Assembly (NCBI GenBank): GCA_050182275.1
Contig: JBFXCK010000018.1
Location: forward strand, 1-26,803
DNA: 26,803 nucleotides
Direction of reading: 5' to 3'
Source of the DNA: JBFXCK01 sp050182275
GTDB taxonomy: Bacteria; Pseudomonadota; Alphaproteobacteria; SHNJ01
Shown here: piece by piece, positions 15,402 through 23,108 of the stretch
How the letters are laid out: the number at the start of each line of letters is the position of its first letter
Numbering within the stretch: position 1 is the first letter of the stretch
Notes under the pieces: model-generated
Told to the model about the DNA's origin: nothing
The model's input: only the letters and a program-made list of their open reading frames with translations
Database searches by the model: none
Translations under genes and position numbers: made by a program

Positions 15402-16482
15402 GGATCGTTTCCTTTTCTAACAGCGGTTGGAAAAAATTGTTTAAATATTCTTCAACCTTGGCGCTATCGGCGGTTTGGTTGATTTTGACTTTCAATTCGC
15501 CGGAATTGGGCAGGCCTTTTAAATACCAGCCCAAATGCTTGCGGGCGATGCGCACGCCCAATTCCTTGCCGTAATGCGAGAGCATATCGCGGTAATGTTC
15601 CAGGATAATTTGCCATCGCTGCAAAGGCGCTGGATCATCCGGCGCTTGGCGGCCGGATAAATGAGCTGTCACCTGATTCAAAAACCACGGCCGCCCATAG
15701 GCGCCACGGCCCACCATCACCCCATCGGCATGCGATTTATTAAGGGCGCTGACCGCGCGGGGAATCGAGGTGATATCGCCATTCACGATCACCGGCAAAC
15801 GCACGGCTTCTTTCACTTGACGGATGAATTCCCAGTCGGCATCGCCATTATAAAACTGGCAACGGGTGCGGCCATGAACCGTAATCATCTGAATGCCGGA
15901 TTCCTCGGCGATTTTGGCAAGGCTTGGAGCATTGCGGCTGGCGTCATCCCAACCCATGCGCATTTTTAAAGTGACAGGAAGTTTTACCGCCTTGACGGTC
16001 GCCTCTAAAATTTTCGCAGCATGGGATTCATCGCGCATCAGGGCCGAGCCAGCATAGCCATTCACCACTTTTTTGGCCGGACAGCCGAAATTAATATCGA
16101 TAATGGCGGCGCCCTTATCTTCGTTTAATTTGGCGGCTTCAGCCATTCTTTCCGGTTCGCACCCCGCCAATTGCACGGCCATCGGAAATTCTTCCGGCAC
16201 ATTTTCCGCCATGCGGATAGCTTGGCGGCTTTCCCGGATCATGGCCTCGCTAGCGATCATTTCCGAGACTACCAAACCCACACCCAATTTTTTGACCATT
16301 TTACGAAATGGCAAATCGGTAACGCCCGACATCGGCGCTAAAATCACCGGCGCATCGATTTTTAAAGGGCCGATTTTAATGGGTGTAAAAGGCCGCGCTA
16401 GAACTTCAAGCGGTTCTGGGGTGGAAGTTTCACTAACCTCCCCCGCCTCTTCTTCGGTCGTGCAGCAATTTTCTAAAAGCAT
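15394..16482 (-). CDS. dusB: tRNA-dihydrouridine synthase DusB (NifR3 family)
   Basis: FMN-dependent enzyme that reduces specific uridines of tRNA to dihydrouridine. The 362-aa protein has an alpha/beta barrel beginning at about residue 32 (PIKIGPLKI), the FMN-site motif VILAPMSGVTDLPFR, the catalytic-cysteine segment INFGCPAKKVVNGYAGSALM (Cys134), the HGRTRCQFYNG loop, and the VNGDI and VMVGRGAYGRPW phosphate-binding segments, followed by the helical C-terminal domain. The first 30 residues are a Glu-rich extension with a Cys-Cys pair that is not part of the core fold; no alternative ATG lies before the core, so the start stands. It heads the operon dusB-fis-like-ntrY-ntrX and is divergent from ispDF. 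Confidence 0.94.
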   Translation of the reverse strand: MLLENCCTTEEEAGEVSETSTPEPLEVLARPFTPIKIGPLKIDAPVILAPMSGVTDLPFRKMVKKLGVGLVVSEMIASEAMIRESRQAIRMAENVPEEFPMAVQLAGCEPERMAEAAKLNEDKGAAIIDINFGCPAKKVVNGYAGSALMRDESHAAKILEATVKAVKLPVTLKMRMGWDDASRNAPSLAKIAEESGIQMITVHGRTRCQFYNGDADWEFIRQVKEAVRLPVIVNGDITSIPRAVSALNKSHADGVMVGRGAYGRPWFLNQVTAHLSGRQAPDDPAPLQRWQIILEHYRDMLSHYGKELGVRIARKHLGWYLKGLPNSGELKVKINQTADSAKVEEYLNNFFQPLLEKETIHV

Positions 16483-16492
16483 GAGCCTATAT

Positions 16493-16507
16493 GCCTAAAT
16501 TTTAGGC
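16493..16507. promoter_or_regulatory. Perfect palindrome in the dusB/ispDF divergent intergenic region
   Basis: GCCTAAATTTTAGGC has 7-bp arms around a single central base. It lies 10 bp before the dusB start, in the 82-bp region shared by two divergent operons. Size and symmetry suit a dimeric regulator; a one-base loop makes a stable RNA hairpin unlikely. No regulator is assigned. Confidence 0.35.
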
Positions 16508-16527
16508 AAATGAAAAGCGGTATTTTA

Positions 16528-16556
16528 TTGCCCGCGCGATATAAGGATTCTATAAG
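16528..16556 (+). promoter_or_regulatory. Candidate ispDF promoter with very short leader
   Basis: TTGCCC (16528-16533) and TATAAG (16551-16556) are 17 bp apart. The -10 ends only 8 bp before the ispDF ATG and no Shine-Dalgarno sequence is visible, so a transcript from here would be leaderless or nearly so. Confidence 0.4.
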
Positions 16557-16564
16557 CGCTTTGC

Positions 16565-17728
16565 ATGTCAACCATCGCCCTTATTGTCGCCGCCGGCCGC
16601 GGCACGCGTTTTGCGCCAAGTGGACTTCCTAAGCAATATCAAAAGCTGGGCAGCAAGCCGGTATTACGCTGGTGCTTAGAGGCATTTGAAAACCATCCGG
16701 AAATTTCCAAAATCGCGGTCGTGGTTCATCCGCAAGATATCGATATTTACGCCGAATGCATCGATGGCTTACAAAAAATGCTGCCCCCGATTGTCGGTGG
16801 CGTCACGCGCCAAGAATCGGTCGCGCGCGGGTTAGAGGAATTAAAAAATCATTCGCCGCGCTTTGTTTTAATTCACGATGCGGTCAGGCCCTTTGTCACC
16901 AATGAATTGGTCGACCGCATTTTAGCCGCGCTGAAAGATCATAAAGCGGTGCTGCCGGCGCTTGCGGTGACCGATACGATTCACCAAAAAAATCCAAAAA
17001 ACCAAACCCAGCGGCTGTTAGAGCGGCAATATTTGGCGGCGGCGCAAACCCCGCAAGGATTTTTCTTTGAAGCGATTGTCGAGGCGCATAAAAAAGCCGC
17101 GACCGCTACGGTTGATTTCACCGATGATGTCGCGGTGATTCAAGCTTTCGGCACGCCGGCGCAAATTGTGGAAGGCGATCCGCGCAATATCAAAATCACC
17201 AGCCCGGAAGATATTTTACGCCTGGAACAGCACCTATATCCCACCAGCCGCCTAAAATTCGGCCAGGGCTTTGATGTGCACCGCTTTAAAAAAGGCAAAA
17301 GCGTGCGCTTAGGCGGCATCGACATTCCGTTCGACAAATCGCTGGACGGCCATTCCGACGCCGATGTGGTGCTGCACGCGATTTGTGATGCGATGCTGGG
17401 CTGTATTAGCGCCGGCGATATTGGCGTGCATTTTCCGCCACATGACGAAAAATGGCGCGGAGTTGATTCCGCCGTGCTGGTGGCGGAAGTCCTGAAATTA
17501 CTGGCGCAAAACCACGCTAGCTTGCAGCAGGCCGATATCACGGTTTTGGCCGAAGCGCCTAAAATCGGCCCGCACCGCGATCAAATGCTCGACCGTTTGG
17601 CAGAAATTCTGCAGCTGCCGCGCACCGCGATCAATGTCAAAGCTACCACGCTTGAGGGGCTTGGCTTTATCGGGCGCGGCGAAGGGATTGCGGCGCAAGC
17701 TATCGTCAGTGTAAGGATAGAAGGATGA
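16565..17728 (+). CDS. ispDF: Bifunctional IspD/IspF enzyme of the MEP isoprenoid pathway
   Basis: Fusion of 2-C-methyl-D-erythritol 4-phosphate cytidylyltransferase (IspD) and 2-C-methyl-D-erythritol 2,4-cyclodiphosphate synthase (IspF), two non-consecutive steps of isoprenoid precursor synthesis. In the 387-aa protein IspD covers about 1-225, with the nucleotide-binding AAGRGTRF (9-16), LPKQY and VLIHDAVRPFV. IspF covers about 231-387, with metal ligands Asp237 and His239 in GFDVHRF, His271 in DADVVLHAICDA, and the GDIGVHFPP and GRGEGIAAQA segments. The fused form is typical of alphaproteobacteria and epsilonproteobacteria. The stop overlaps pgpA by 4 bp. Confidence 0.97.
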   Translation: MSTIALIVAAGRGTRFAPSGLPKQYQKLGSKPVLRWCLEAFENHPEISKIAVVVHPQDIDIYAECIDGLQKMLPPIVGGVTRQESVARGLEELKNHSPRFVLIHDAVRPFVTNELVDRILAALKDHKAVLPALAVTDTIHQKNPKNQTQRLLERQYLAAAQTPQGFFFEAIVEAHKKAATATVDFTDDVAVIQAFGTPAQIVEGDPRNIKITSPEDILRLEQHLYPTSRLKFGQGFDVHRFKKGKSVRLGGIDIPFDKSLDGHSDADVVLHAICDAMLGCISAGDIGVHFPPHDEKWRGVDSAVLVAEVLKLLAQNHASLQQADITVLAEAPKIGPHRDQMLDRLAEILQLPRTAINVKATTLEGLGFIGRGEGIAAQAIVSVRIEG

Positions 17729-18204
17729 TTAAAGAGATTTTTGCCCGTTACCCCAAACTTGCTCCTGGAATTGTTACGGTCGGCGGTATTGGGCGCATGC
17801 AGCCGGCGCCCGGCACTTGGGCCTCGCTTGCCGCGCTGGTGGCCGGGCTGGTGCTGGTGCGGTTAATCGGATTTTTATTGTTTATTGGTTTGCTGGTGGC
17901 ATTGGCTTGGATTGCTTTGCGCGCCTGCGAAGAAGTTTTGCAAGGCCAAGAGGATCAAGACCCTTCTTGGATCGTTATTGATGAAGTGATTGGCCAATGG
18001 GTTGCGATGCTGCCGGCCTTGGCTATGCCATGGCTTGCCTTTGTCAGCTTTGGCGTGTTCCGGGCGCTGGATATTTTAAAACCCTGGCCGATTAATATAG
18101 TGGAAGAAAAATGGCAAAGCCCTCTCGGCGCCATGCTGGATGATGTAGTGGCGGGCGTGATCGCCGGCTTTGCCGTCGCCGTGCTGGGCCAGGCTTTTCT
18201 TTAA
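17725..18204 (+). CDS. pgpA: Phosphatidylglycerophosphatase A
   Basis: Inner-membrane enzyme that dephosphorylates phosphatidylglycerophosphate to phosphatidylglycerol. The 159-aa product has the PgpA signatures GGIGRMQPAPGTWAS (about 20-34), SWIVIDEVIGQWVAM, FRALDILKPWP and GAMLDDVVAGVIAG, with about three to four hydrophobic segments. The Asp/Glu residues in IDEVIGQW and LDDVVAG are those expected to bind Mg2+. It starts in an ATGA overlap with ispDF and precedes the cinA-type gene by 3 bp, so all three are probably one operon. Confidence 0.93.
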   Translation: MIKEIFARYPKLAPGIVTVGGIGRMQPAPGTWASLAALVAGLVLVRLIGFLLFIGLLVALAWIALRACEEVLQGQEDQDPSWIVIDEVIGQWVAMLPALAMPWLAFVSFGVFRALDILKPWPINIVEEKWQSPLGAMLDDVVAGVIAGFAVAVLGQAFL

Positions 18205-18207
18205 GCC

Positions 18208-18693
18208 ATGCTTTTCCCCGCTCCTTTTTTGAACCAGGCAGCGGAAATTATCAAAACCTATGCCGCGCAAAAAAAACAATTGGCCTTAGCCGAGTCTTGC
18301 ACTGGCGGGTTGATTGCCGCGGTTTTAACCGAAATTCCCGGTTCCTCGGCCGTAGTAGAACGGGGTTATGTATGTTACGCCAATCAAGCCAAGATGGATG
18401 ATTTGCATGTTGCGCCGGGGATATTGGAAAAGCATGGCGCGGTCAGCGCGGAAGCAGCCGAAGCCTTGATTCAAGGCCTGTTTAAAAACTCTTCCGCCCC
18501 AATCGCTTTAAGCGTAACCGGCATCGCCGGGCCCACAGGCGGCAGCGCGGCAAAGCCGGTTGGGTTGGTATTCCTTGCTTTGGCCAAGCGCGGCGATGCG
18601 GTGATGGTTGAACGGCACGTGTTTAAAGGCGGCCGTCAGGAAATCCGCCTGGCCGCGCTTCAAAGAGCCTTGGAACTATTGCTTAGCGTATAA
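18208..18693 (+). CDS. pncC: CinA-family C-terminal nicotinamide-nucleotide amidase (PncC), stand-alone
   Basis: Deamidates nicotinamide mononucleotide to nicotinate mononucleotide in NAD recycling. The 161-aa product corresponds only to the CinA C-terminal domain and shows LAESCTGGLIAAVLTEIPGS, ERGYVCYANQAKMDDLHV, VSAEAAEALIQG and ALSVTGIAGPTGG, all diagnostic; the Ser in AESCTGG is in the active-site loop. The N-terminal COG1058 domain of full CinA is absent, as is normal for this gene beside ispDF in alphaproteobacteria. It follows pgpA by 3 bp and its 3' end overlaps the convergent ratA by 18 bp. Confidence 0.92.
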   Translation: MLFPAPFLNQAAEIIKTYAAQKKQLALAESCTGGLIAAVLTEIPGSSAVVERGYVCYANQAKMDDLHVAPGILEKHGAVSAEAAEALIQGLFKNSSAPIALSVTGIAGPTGGSAAKPVGLVFLALAKRGDAVMVERHVFKGGRQEIRLAALQRALELLLSV

Positions 18694-19110
18694 TTCTTCC
18701 GCGCGCTTTTCAAATGCCTTGACCATGCGCTGCACGGCTTGGTGAAACAAAGGCTGCATCGCCCCTTGTAAGAAGACCGAGCGGAATTCGAAATCAACCG
18801 CAAAACGGATCATACAGCCTTTGCCATGATCTTTAAATTCCCATTCGTTTTTTAAATACGTGAAAGGCCCGGCAATTTCTTCGACCGTAATTTTTTGGCC
18901 CGGCTCTAGCAATACGCGGCTGGTGAATTTTTCACGCAAGATTTTCCAGCCTACCGTTAAAGCGGCTTTTATTTCTGTTTCCTTTCTTTCCAGGATTTTG
19001 GCCTCTAAGCACCAAGGCAAAAAGGCCGGGTAAGATTCAATATCCGCCACCAACTGATACATTTGGGCGGGTTTAAAAGGAACAAGGCGATGCTCGGTAT
19101 GGCTGGGCAT
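18676..19110 (-). CDS. ratA: RatA / COQ10-like START-fold protein
   Basis: Member of the polyketide cyclase/START-like family that includes E. coli RatA and mitochondrial COQ10, a coenzyme-Q-binding chaperone. The 144-aa protein shows the usual MPSHTEHRLVPFKPAQMYQL start, DIESYPAFLPWCLEAKIL, and the C-terminal helix FHQAVQRMVKAFEKRAEELY. In alphaproteobacteria this gene commonly follows lipA; a role in respiratory quinone function is more likely than a toxin role, as no antitoxin partner gene (ratB) is present. Here lipA and ratA are separated by the Amt-kinase fusion and a small secreted protein. The 3' end overlaps the convergent amidase gene by 18 bp. Confidence 0.9.
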   Translation of the reverse strand: MPSHTEHRLVPFKPAQMYQLVADIESYPAFLPWCLEAKILERKETEIKAALTVGWKILREKFTSRVLLEPGQKITVEEIAGPFTYLKNEWEFKDHGKGCMIRFAVDFEFRSVFLQGAMQPLFHQAVQRMVKAFEKRAEELYAKQ

Positions 19111-19131
19111 GCGCTGTTATAGGAATTTTAC

Positions 19132-19161
19132 GCTTAAATTTCCACTCTTAGAAATTTAGGC
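19132..19161 (-). terminator. Hairpin directly after the secreted-protein gene (possible 3' end structure)
   Basis: An 11-bp stem (GCTTAAATTTC paired with GAAATTTAGGC, one G-T pair) with an 8-nt loop abuts the stop codon of the gene at 19163. It is AT-rich and has no clear U-tract on the minus strand, so it may be a weak or Rho-assisted terminator or simply a 3' stabilising hairpin before ratA. Confidence 0.35.
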
Positions 19162-19162
19162 C

Positions 19163-19684
19163 TTAATTGGCGGGAATACCGGCGGCGCTTGAACTGCCCG
19201 AAGGCGCAGGCGGCGGAGGTGGCGGCGGCGCCATAATGGCCATTACCGTTCCATTGCTGGAAGAAGAGGATGAAGATGGCGCCTTAGCAATCATCACCGG
19301 CGGCGCTTGATATTTGCCATTACCTTGCTTGGCTAGCCGGCGTTGTTCGGCGGCGAAAGCGGCGGCGGATTTAGAAGGCATGGTGCGGGAATAGCGCTGT
19401 TCGGCGGCATAATCGGCTTGGGCGGTGACTTCTTTGATTGCCTCGGCCAAGGGATTGCGCCGTCCGCGGGAAGAAGAATAAACAGGGTAATTGACAGCCG
19501 GAACATTTACATAGGCCATTCTGCTTCGTGTCAAGCTAGGGCCGGAATAATATTGGGAAATAGTGGGATTGGCGATGCGGGTGGCGGAAGAATATTCTTC
19601 CGCATGCACCGGCGCGGCAAAAAGCAGGGTGATAATTCCCAGAATAGCGGTGTTGAAGTTGAAATTAAGATTTTTCGCCATCAC
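19163..19684 (-). CDS. Small secreted protein of unknown function
   Basis: Not recognised. The 173-aa product has a clear Sec signal peptide: a short basic start (MMAKN), a hydrophobic core (AILGIITLLFAAP) and a cleavage site after VHA (about residue 28). The mature part is low complexity, rich in Ser, Ala, Arg and Tyr (SSRGRRNPLAEAIKE, EQRYSRTMPSKSAAAFAAEQ), followed by a polyserine run and a seven-proline run near the C-terminus. It has no cysteines, so it is unlikely to be disulphide-bonded or a lipoprotein. It sits between the Amt-kinase fusion and ratA, with a 203-bp AT-rich gap upstream that probably holds its own promoter. Reality is supported by the signal peptide; function is open. 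Confidence 0.65.
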   Translation of the reverse strand: MMAKNLNFNFNTAILGIITLLFAAPVHAEEYSSATRIANPTISQYYSGPSLTRSRMAYVNVPAVNYPVYSSSRGRRNPLAEAIKEVTAQADYAAEQRYSRTMPSKSAAAFAAEQRRLAKQGNGKYQAPPVMIAKAPSSSSSSSNGTVMAIMAPPPPPPPAPSGSSSAAGIPAN

Positions 19685-19887
19685 CCCAAACCTGTTTAAA
19701 GTAATTTTTATTAGTATTATTACAAGGTTACCATTTCGGTCTTTTCATGTCAAGCCAAAAGTTAATTTTATAATAAAAATATAATTATTAATGGTTAATA
19801 TGAAATATAATTTATTTATTGCTTATAAAATAGAAGATTTAATTCTTAAATTGTTCCAAAAGGGAAACTATAAAACCGGCGCTAATT

Positions 19888-22005
19888 TTAAGAATCCAAG
19901 GTCCGGCTGGGGGGCATATCAATAGTTACAGTGGTGCCCTTATCCACCACGCTTTCTAAATGCAGGGTGCCGCCATGCAGCTCGACCAGGGATTTGGTGA
20001 TGGGAAGGCCCAAGCCGGTGCCCTTAAAGCGCCTGGCTACTTCGCTATCGACCTGAATAAAAGGCTCCATTGCCCGTTCCAAATTTTCGGGGGCAATGCC
20101 AATGCCCTGATCTTGCACTTGCAGGCGGATGCCCCGGTCGGGCCGTAAGGCGATATTTACCTTAATAGTGGTGTCGGGCTTGCTGAATTTCACCGCGTTG
20201 GAAAGCAGATTAGTCAGAATTTGCGTAACCGCCCGCTTATCGGCTTTCAGCTTGGGGAAATTTTCGGCGATTTGAATATCCAGCTTTAAATTATTTTTAG
20301 GCAGCTCGAAATGCAGGAAAGCGGTGACGCGTTTTAGAATTTCGCCAATATCGACCGCCTCATCAAATAAATCAAAGCGCCCCTCCTCCATCTTGGAAAG
20401 ATCGAGGATGTCTTTAATCAAGGTCAATAAATGCTGGCCGCTGTTGAAAATATGATCGGCATATTCGACATAGCGTTTATTGCCAACCTCCCCCAAAATT
20501 TGGGTTTGAATCGCCTCGGAAAAACCCATAATCGCATTTAACGGCGTGCGCAGCTCGTGGCTGACATTGGCTAGAAACCGGCTTTTGGTGCGGTTGGCGG
20601 TTTCCGCGACCTCCTTGGCGCGGCGCATTTCTTTGACCGCCTCTTCGCGTTTGATGGTTTCAGTATTGAATTTATCGACCACCAAATTATATTGCGCGGC
20701 GATTTGCCCGGCCTCGGTTGCAGGCTCGACTTCGACTACTTTGCTCCAATCGCCGCCTTGACGCTGATGTTCCATCGCTTGCAGCAAATTATTGATGGCG
20801 GTGGAAGCGCCGTGTTCGGCGATATTTAGGCCGATTTTTTCGGCATTCGGATCAACCCGCAGTTTGAATAAACGGTCAACCAGGGAGAGAAAAAGATAGC
20901 CAACGAAAAAGCTGTAGGCGCCGATCATAATAATCCCCAGCAGCTGCACCCGCAATTGTTCAAACCTTGTTAGGCCGGTTAAAAAGTTTTCCGGGTCGGG
21001 GAAAATCGCAACCGCCAGCGTACCCCAAATTCCGGCGAATAGATGGGCAGGCACTGCGCCGGTCGCATCGTCGATTTTTTCATAAATCATGTAATGAGTG
21101 GCGGCATAGCAAATCGCGCCGCCGATTCCGCCGATTAAAAACGCGTCGCCCGGTGAAATCATGTAGGCGCTGGCGGAAATACTGACCAACCCTGCCACAG
21201 TTGCGTTAATGCTGCGCACCACATTGGGGCGGCCGGTTAGAATGCGGGATAAAATCAGCGCCATAATCCCGCCCCCGGCGCCGCCCAGGACGGTGTTAAT
21301 CATAATAGTGGGGATTAGATTGACGCTGAAAGTCGGCAAACTTCCGCCGGTAAAGCCGAACCAGCCGATCCATAGCAATAACAAACCAAGGCCTGCTTTA
21401 GGCAGGTCGGATCCTTCAATTGGCCTGTTGCCGGGGCCAAAACGGCCAATGCGGGGGCCGATGATAATCAGCGCGGCTAAGGCGAACCAGCCGCCGACCG
21501 AATGCACCACGGTGGCGCCGGCGAAATCGATAAAGCCCATCGCGCCTAAAAATCCGGCTTCGGTATTGGCGATGGTGCCGGCCCAGGCCCAGTGGCCGGC
21601 AACCGGGTAAATCACGCCCGATAAAATGATCGAAGTGACCATATAGCCGGAGAAACGCATGCGTTCAGCCACGGCGCCTGAAACAATGGTGGCGGCAACG
21701 CCGCAAAACGCCATCTGGAATAGAAAGAACGCCGACAACCAGCCCGATTCCAAGTTCGAGAAGGCGAACATGCTGGTGCCGTAAATGCCGTAGTAAGTAG
21801 CGCCGAACATAATGCCAAAGCCGGTCAGCCAAAAAACCAGCGAGGCGATGCAAAAATCGACGACGTTTTTGCCGGCGACGTGAATCGAGTTTTTCGCGCG
21901 CACCAAACCACTTTCGATACAAACGAAACCCGCCTGCATCAAAATAACCAGGATGGCGCATAAGACCAGCCACAGCACGTCGAGCGATTCTTTAAGACCC
22001 TCCAT
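19888..22005 (-). CDS. Ammonium transporter fused to a histidine kinase (Amt-HK)
   Basis: A 705-aa membrane protein with an N-terminal Amt/Rh domain (about 8-385, around 11 TM segments) and a C-terminal kinase. Amt hallmarks are the GAVAERMRFSGY gate region, Asp160 in FIDFAGATVVH and the twin pore histidines His168 and His321 (VPAHLFAGIWG), so the ammonium pathway looks intact. A linker with coiled-coil character (about 440-475) leads to HisKA with phospho-acceptor His483 (ANVSHELRTPLNAIMGF), then HATPase_c with N-box NLLSNAVKF (Asn603), G1 DQGIGIAPE and G2 KGTGLGL (662-667). No receiver domain or response regulator follows. Similar fusions are known as ammonium sensors in planctomycetes. There is no glnK/glnB beside it. 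Canonically lipA and ratA are adjacent, so this gene looks inserted. Likely role: sensing external ammonium and signalling to an unlinked regulator. Confidence 0.93.
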   Translation of the reverse strand: MEGLKESLDVLWLVLCAILVILMQAGFVCIESGLVRAKNSIHVAGKNVVDFCIASLVFWLTGFGIMFGATYYGIYGTSMFAFSNLESGWLSAFFLFQMAFCGVAATIVSGAVAERMRFSGYMVTSIILSGVIYPVAGHWAWAGTIANTEAGFLGAMGFIDFAGATVVHSVGGWFALAALIIIGPRIGRFGPGNRPIEGSDLPKAGLGLLLLWIGWFGFTGGSLPTFSVNLIPTIMINTVLGGAGGGIMALILSRILTGRPNVVRSINATVAGLVSISASAYMISPGDAFLIGGIGGAICYAATHYMIYEKIDDATGAVPAHLFAGIWGTLAVAIFPDPENFLTGLTRFEQLRVQLLGIIMIGAYSFFVGYLFLSLVDRLFKLRVDPNAEKIGLNIAEHGASTAINNLLQAMEHQRQGGDWSKVVEVEPATEAGQIAAQYNLVVDKFNTETIKREEAVKEMRRAKEVAETANRTKSRFLANVSHELRTPLNAIMGFSEAIQTQILGEVGNKRYVEYADHIFNSGQHLLTLIKDILDLSKMEEGRFDLFDEAVDIGEILKRVTAFLHFELPKNNLKLDIQIAENFPKLKADKRAVTQILTNLLSNAVKFSKPDTTIKVNIALRPDRGIRLQVQDQGIGIAPENLERAMEPFIQVDSEVARRFKGTGLGLPITKSLVELHGGTLHLESVVDKGTTVTIDMPPSRTLDS

Positions 22006-22090
22006 CGGTATATTTTAACTTCTTTACAGGGTGGGAGGTAGGAAAAACAATAAAAGCAGGATTTTTTGTTTGGGAATAAGAGCTTGCAAG

Positions 22091-23089
22091 TTATTTTTTG
22101 CCTTGCAGCATCTCTTCCCGCGCTTGGCGCAGTTTTAGGAAATCGCTGTCCGCATGATAGGAAGAACGGGTAAGTGGCGAAGAAGAAACCATCAAAAATC
22201 CCTTGCCGCGCGCGAGCTTGGCGTAGGATTCGAATTCTTCGGGTGTAACGAAACGGTCAACCGCATGATGTTTCGGCGTGGGCTGTAAATATTGGCCGAT
22301 GGTCAGGAAATCGACATCAGCCGCGCGTAAATCATCCATCACTTGCGCGACTTCTTCTTTCGATTCGCCCAAGCCCACCATAATGCCAGATTTGGTGAAC
22401 ATGCTTGGATCTTTTTGTTTTACATAATGAAGTAATTGTAAGCTGTTGAAATACCGCGCACCTGGACGCACGCTGGCATATAAACGTGGCACGGTTTCAA
22501 GATTATGATTGAATACATCGGGCCGGGCTTTGATAACAATGTCGGGTGCGCCATCTTTACGTAAAAAATCGGGCGTTAGCACTTCAATGGTGGTGCCAGG
22601 CGAAAGGGCGCGGATTTTATTGATGGTTTGGGCAAAATGATCGGCCCCGCCATCATCTAAATCATCGCGATCAACCGATGTAACCACTACATGCTTTAAG
22701 CCAAGCTTGGCGACTGCCGTTGCCACATTATCCGGCTCATGTGGATCAAGCTTGTCGGGTTTGCCGGTCGCTACATTGCAAAAGGTGCAGGCGCGCGTGC
22801 AAACGCTGCCAAGAATCATGAAGGTTGCGTGTTTTTTACTCCAGCATTCGCCGATATTGGGGCATGCCGCCTCCTCACACACTGTATAAAGTTTTAAATC
22901 GCGCATTAATTCGCGAGTTTCGTGATATTCCTTTGATACCGGCGCCTTCACCCGAATCCATTCGGGTTTTCGCTTAATCGGATTATCCGGGCGATGCGCC
23001 TTTTCCGGATGACGAAGGCGCGTTTCAACCGGCATGCCCTCGCGCGCCGAAATGATAAAATCTTGTAAAGTCAGGCCGTCATCCATCAT
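22091..23089 (-). CDS. lipA: Lipoyl synthase
   Basis: Radical SAM enzyme that inserts two sulphurs into protein-bound octanoyl groups to make lipoyl cofactors for 2-oxoacid dehydrogenases. The 332-aa protein has both cluster motifs: the auxiliary-cluster Cys71-x4-Cys76-x5-Cys82 (CEEAACPNIGEC) and the radical SAM Cys97-x3-Cys101-x2-Cys104 (CTRACTFC). The C-terminal RSSYHAD supplies the serine that ligates the auxiliary cluster. An N-terminal extension of about 40 residues precedes the core, common in alphaproteobacteria. It lies downstream of pdhC-lpdA, separated by a REP-like palindrome pair, which suits its job of lipoylating that complex. Confidence 0.97.
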   Translation of the reverse strand: MMDDGLTLQDFIISAREGMPVETRLRHPEKAHRPDNPIKRKPEWIRVKAPVSKEYHETRELMRDLKLYTVCEEAACPNIGECWSKKHATFMILGSVCTRACTFCNVATGKPDKLDPHEPDNVATAVAKLGLKHVVVTSVDRDDLDDGGADHFAQTINKIRALSPGTTIEVLTPDFLRKDGAPDIVIKARPDVFNHNLETVPRLYASVRPGARYFNSLQLLHYVKQKDPSMFTKSGIMVGLGESKEEVAQVMDDLRAADVDFLTIGQYLQPTPKHHAVDRFVTPEEFESYAKLARGKGFLMVSSSPLTRSSYHADSDFLKLRQAREEMLQGKK

Positions 23090-23108
23090 CTTTTACTCAA
23101 ACCTAGCT

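Noticed and set aside
18676..19110. ratA as a toxin of a toxin-antitoxin module
   Set aside because: No RatB-like partner is adjacent, and the lipA/cinA context matches the COQ10-like house-keeping gene of alphaproteobacteria.
19685..19887. Small gene or RNA in the AT-rich gap between the Amt-kinase and the secreted-protein gene
   Set aside because: No convincing open frame, tRNA-like fold or terminator-bounded unit is visible; it is very AT-rich and most likely holds promoter sequence for the secreted-protein gene.
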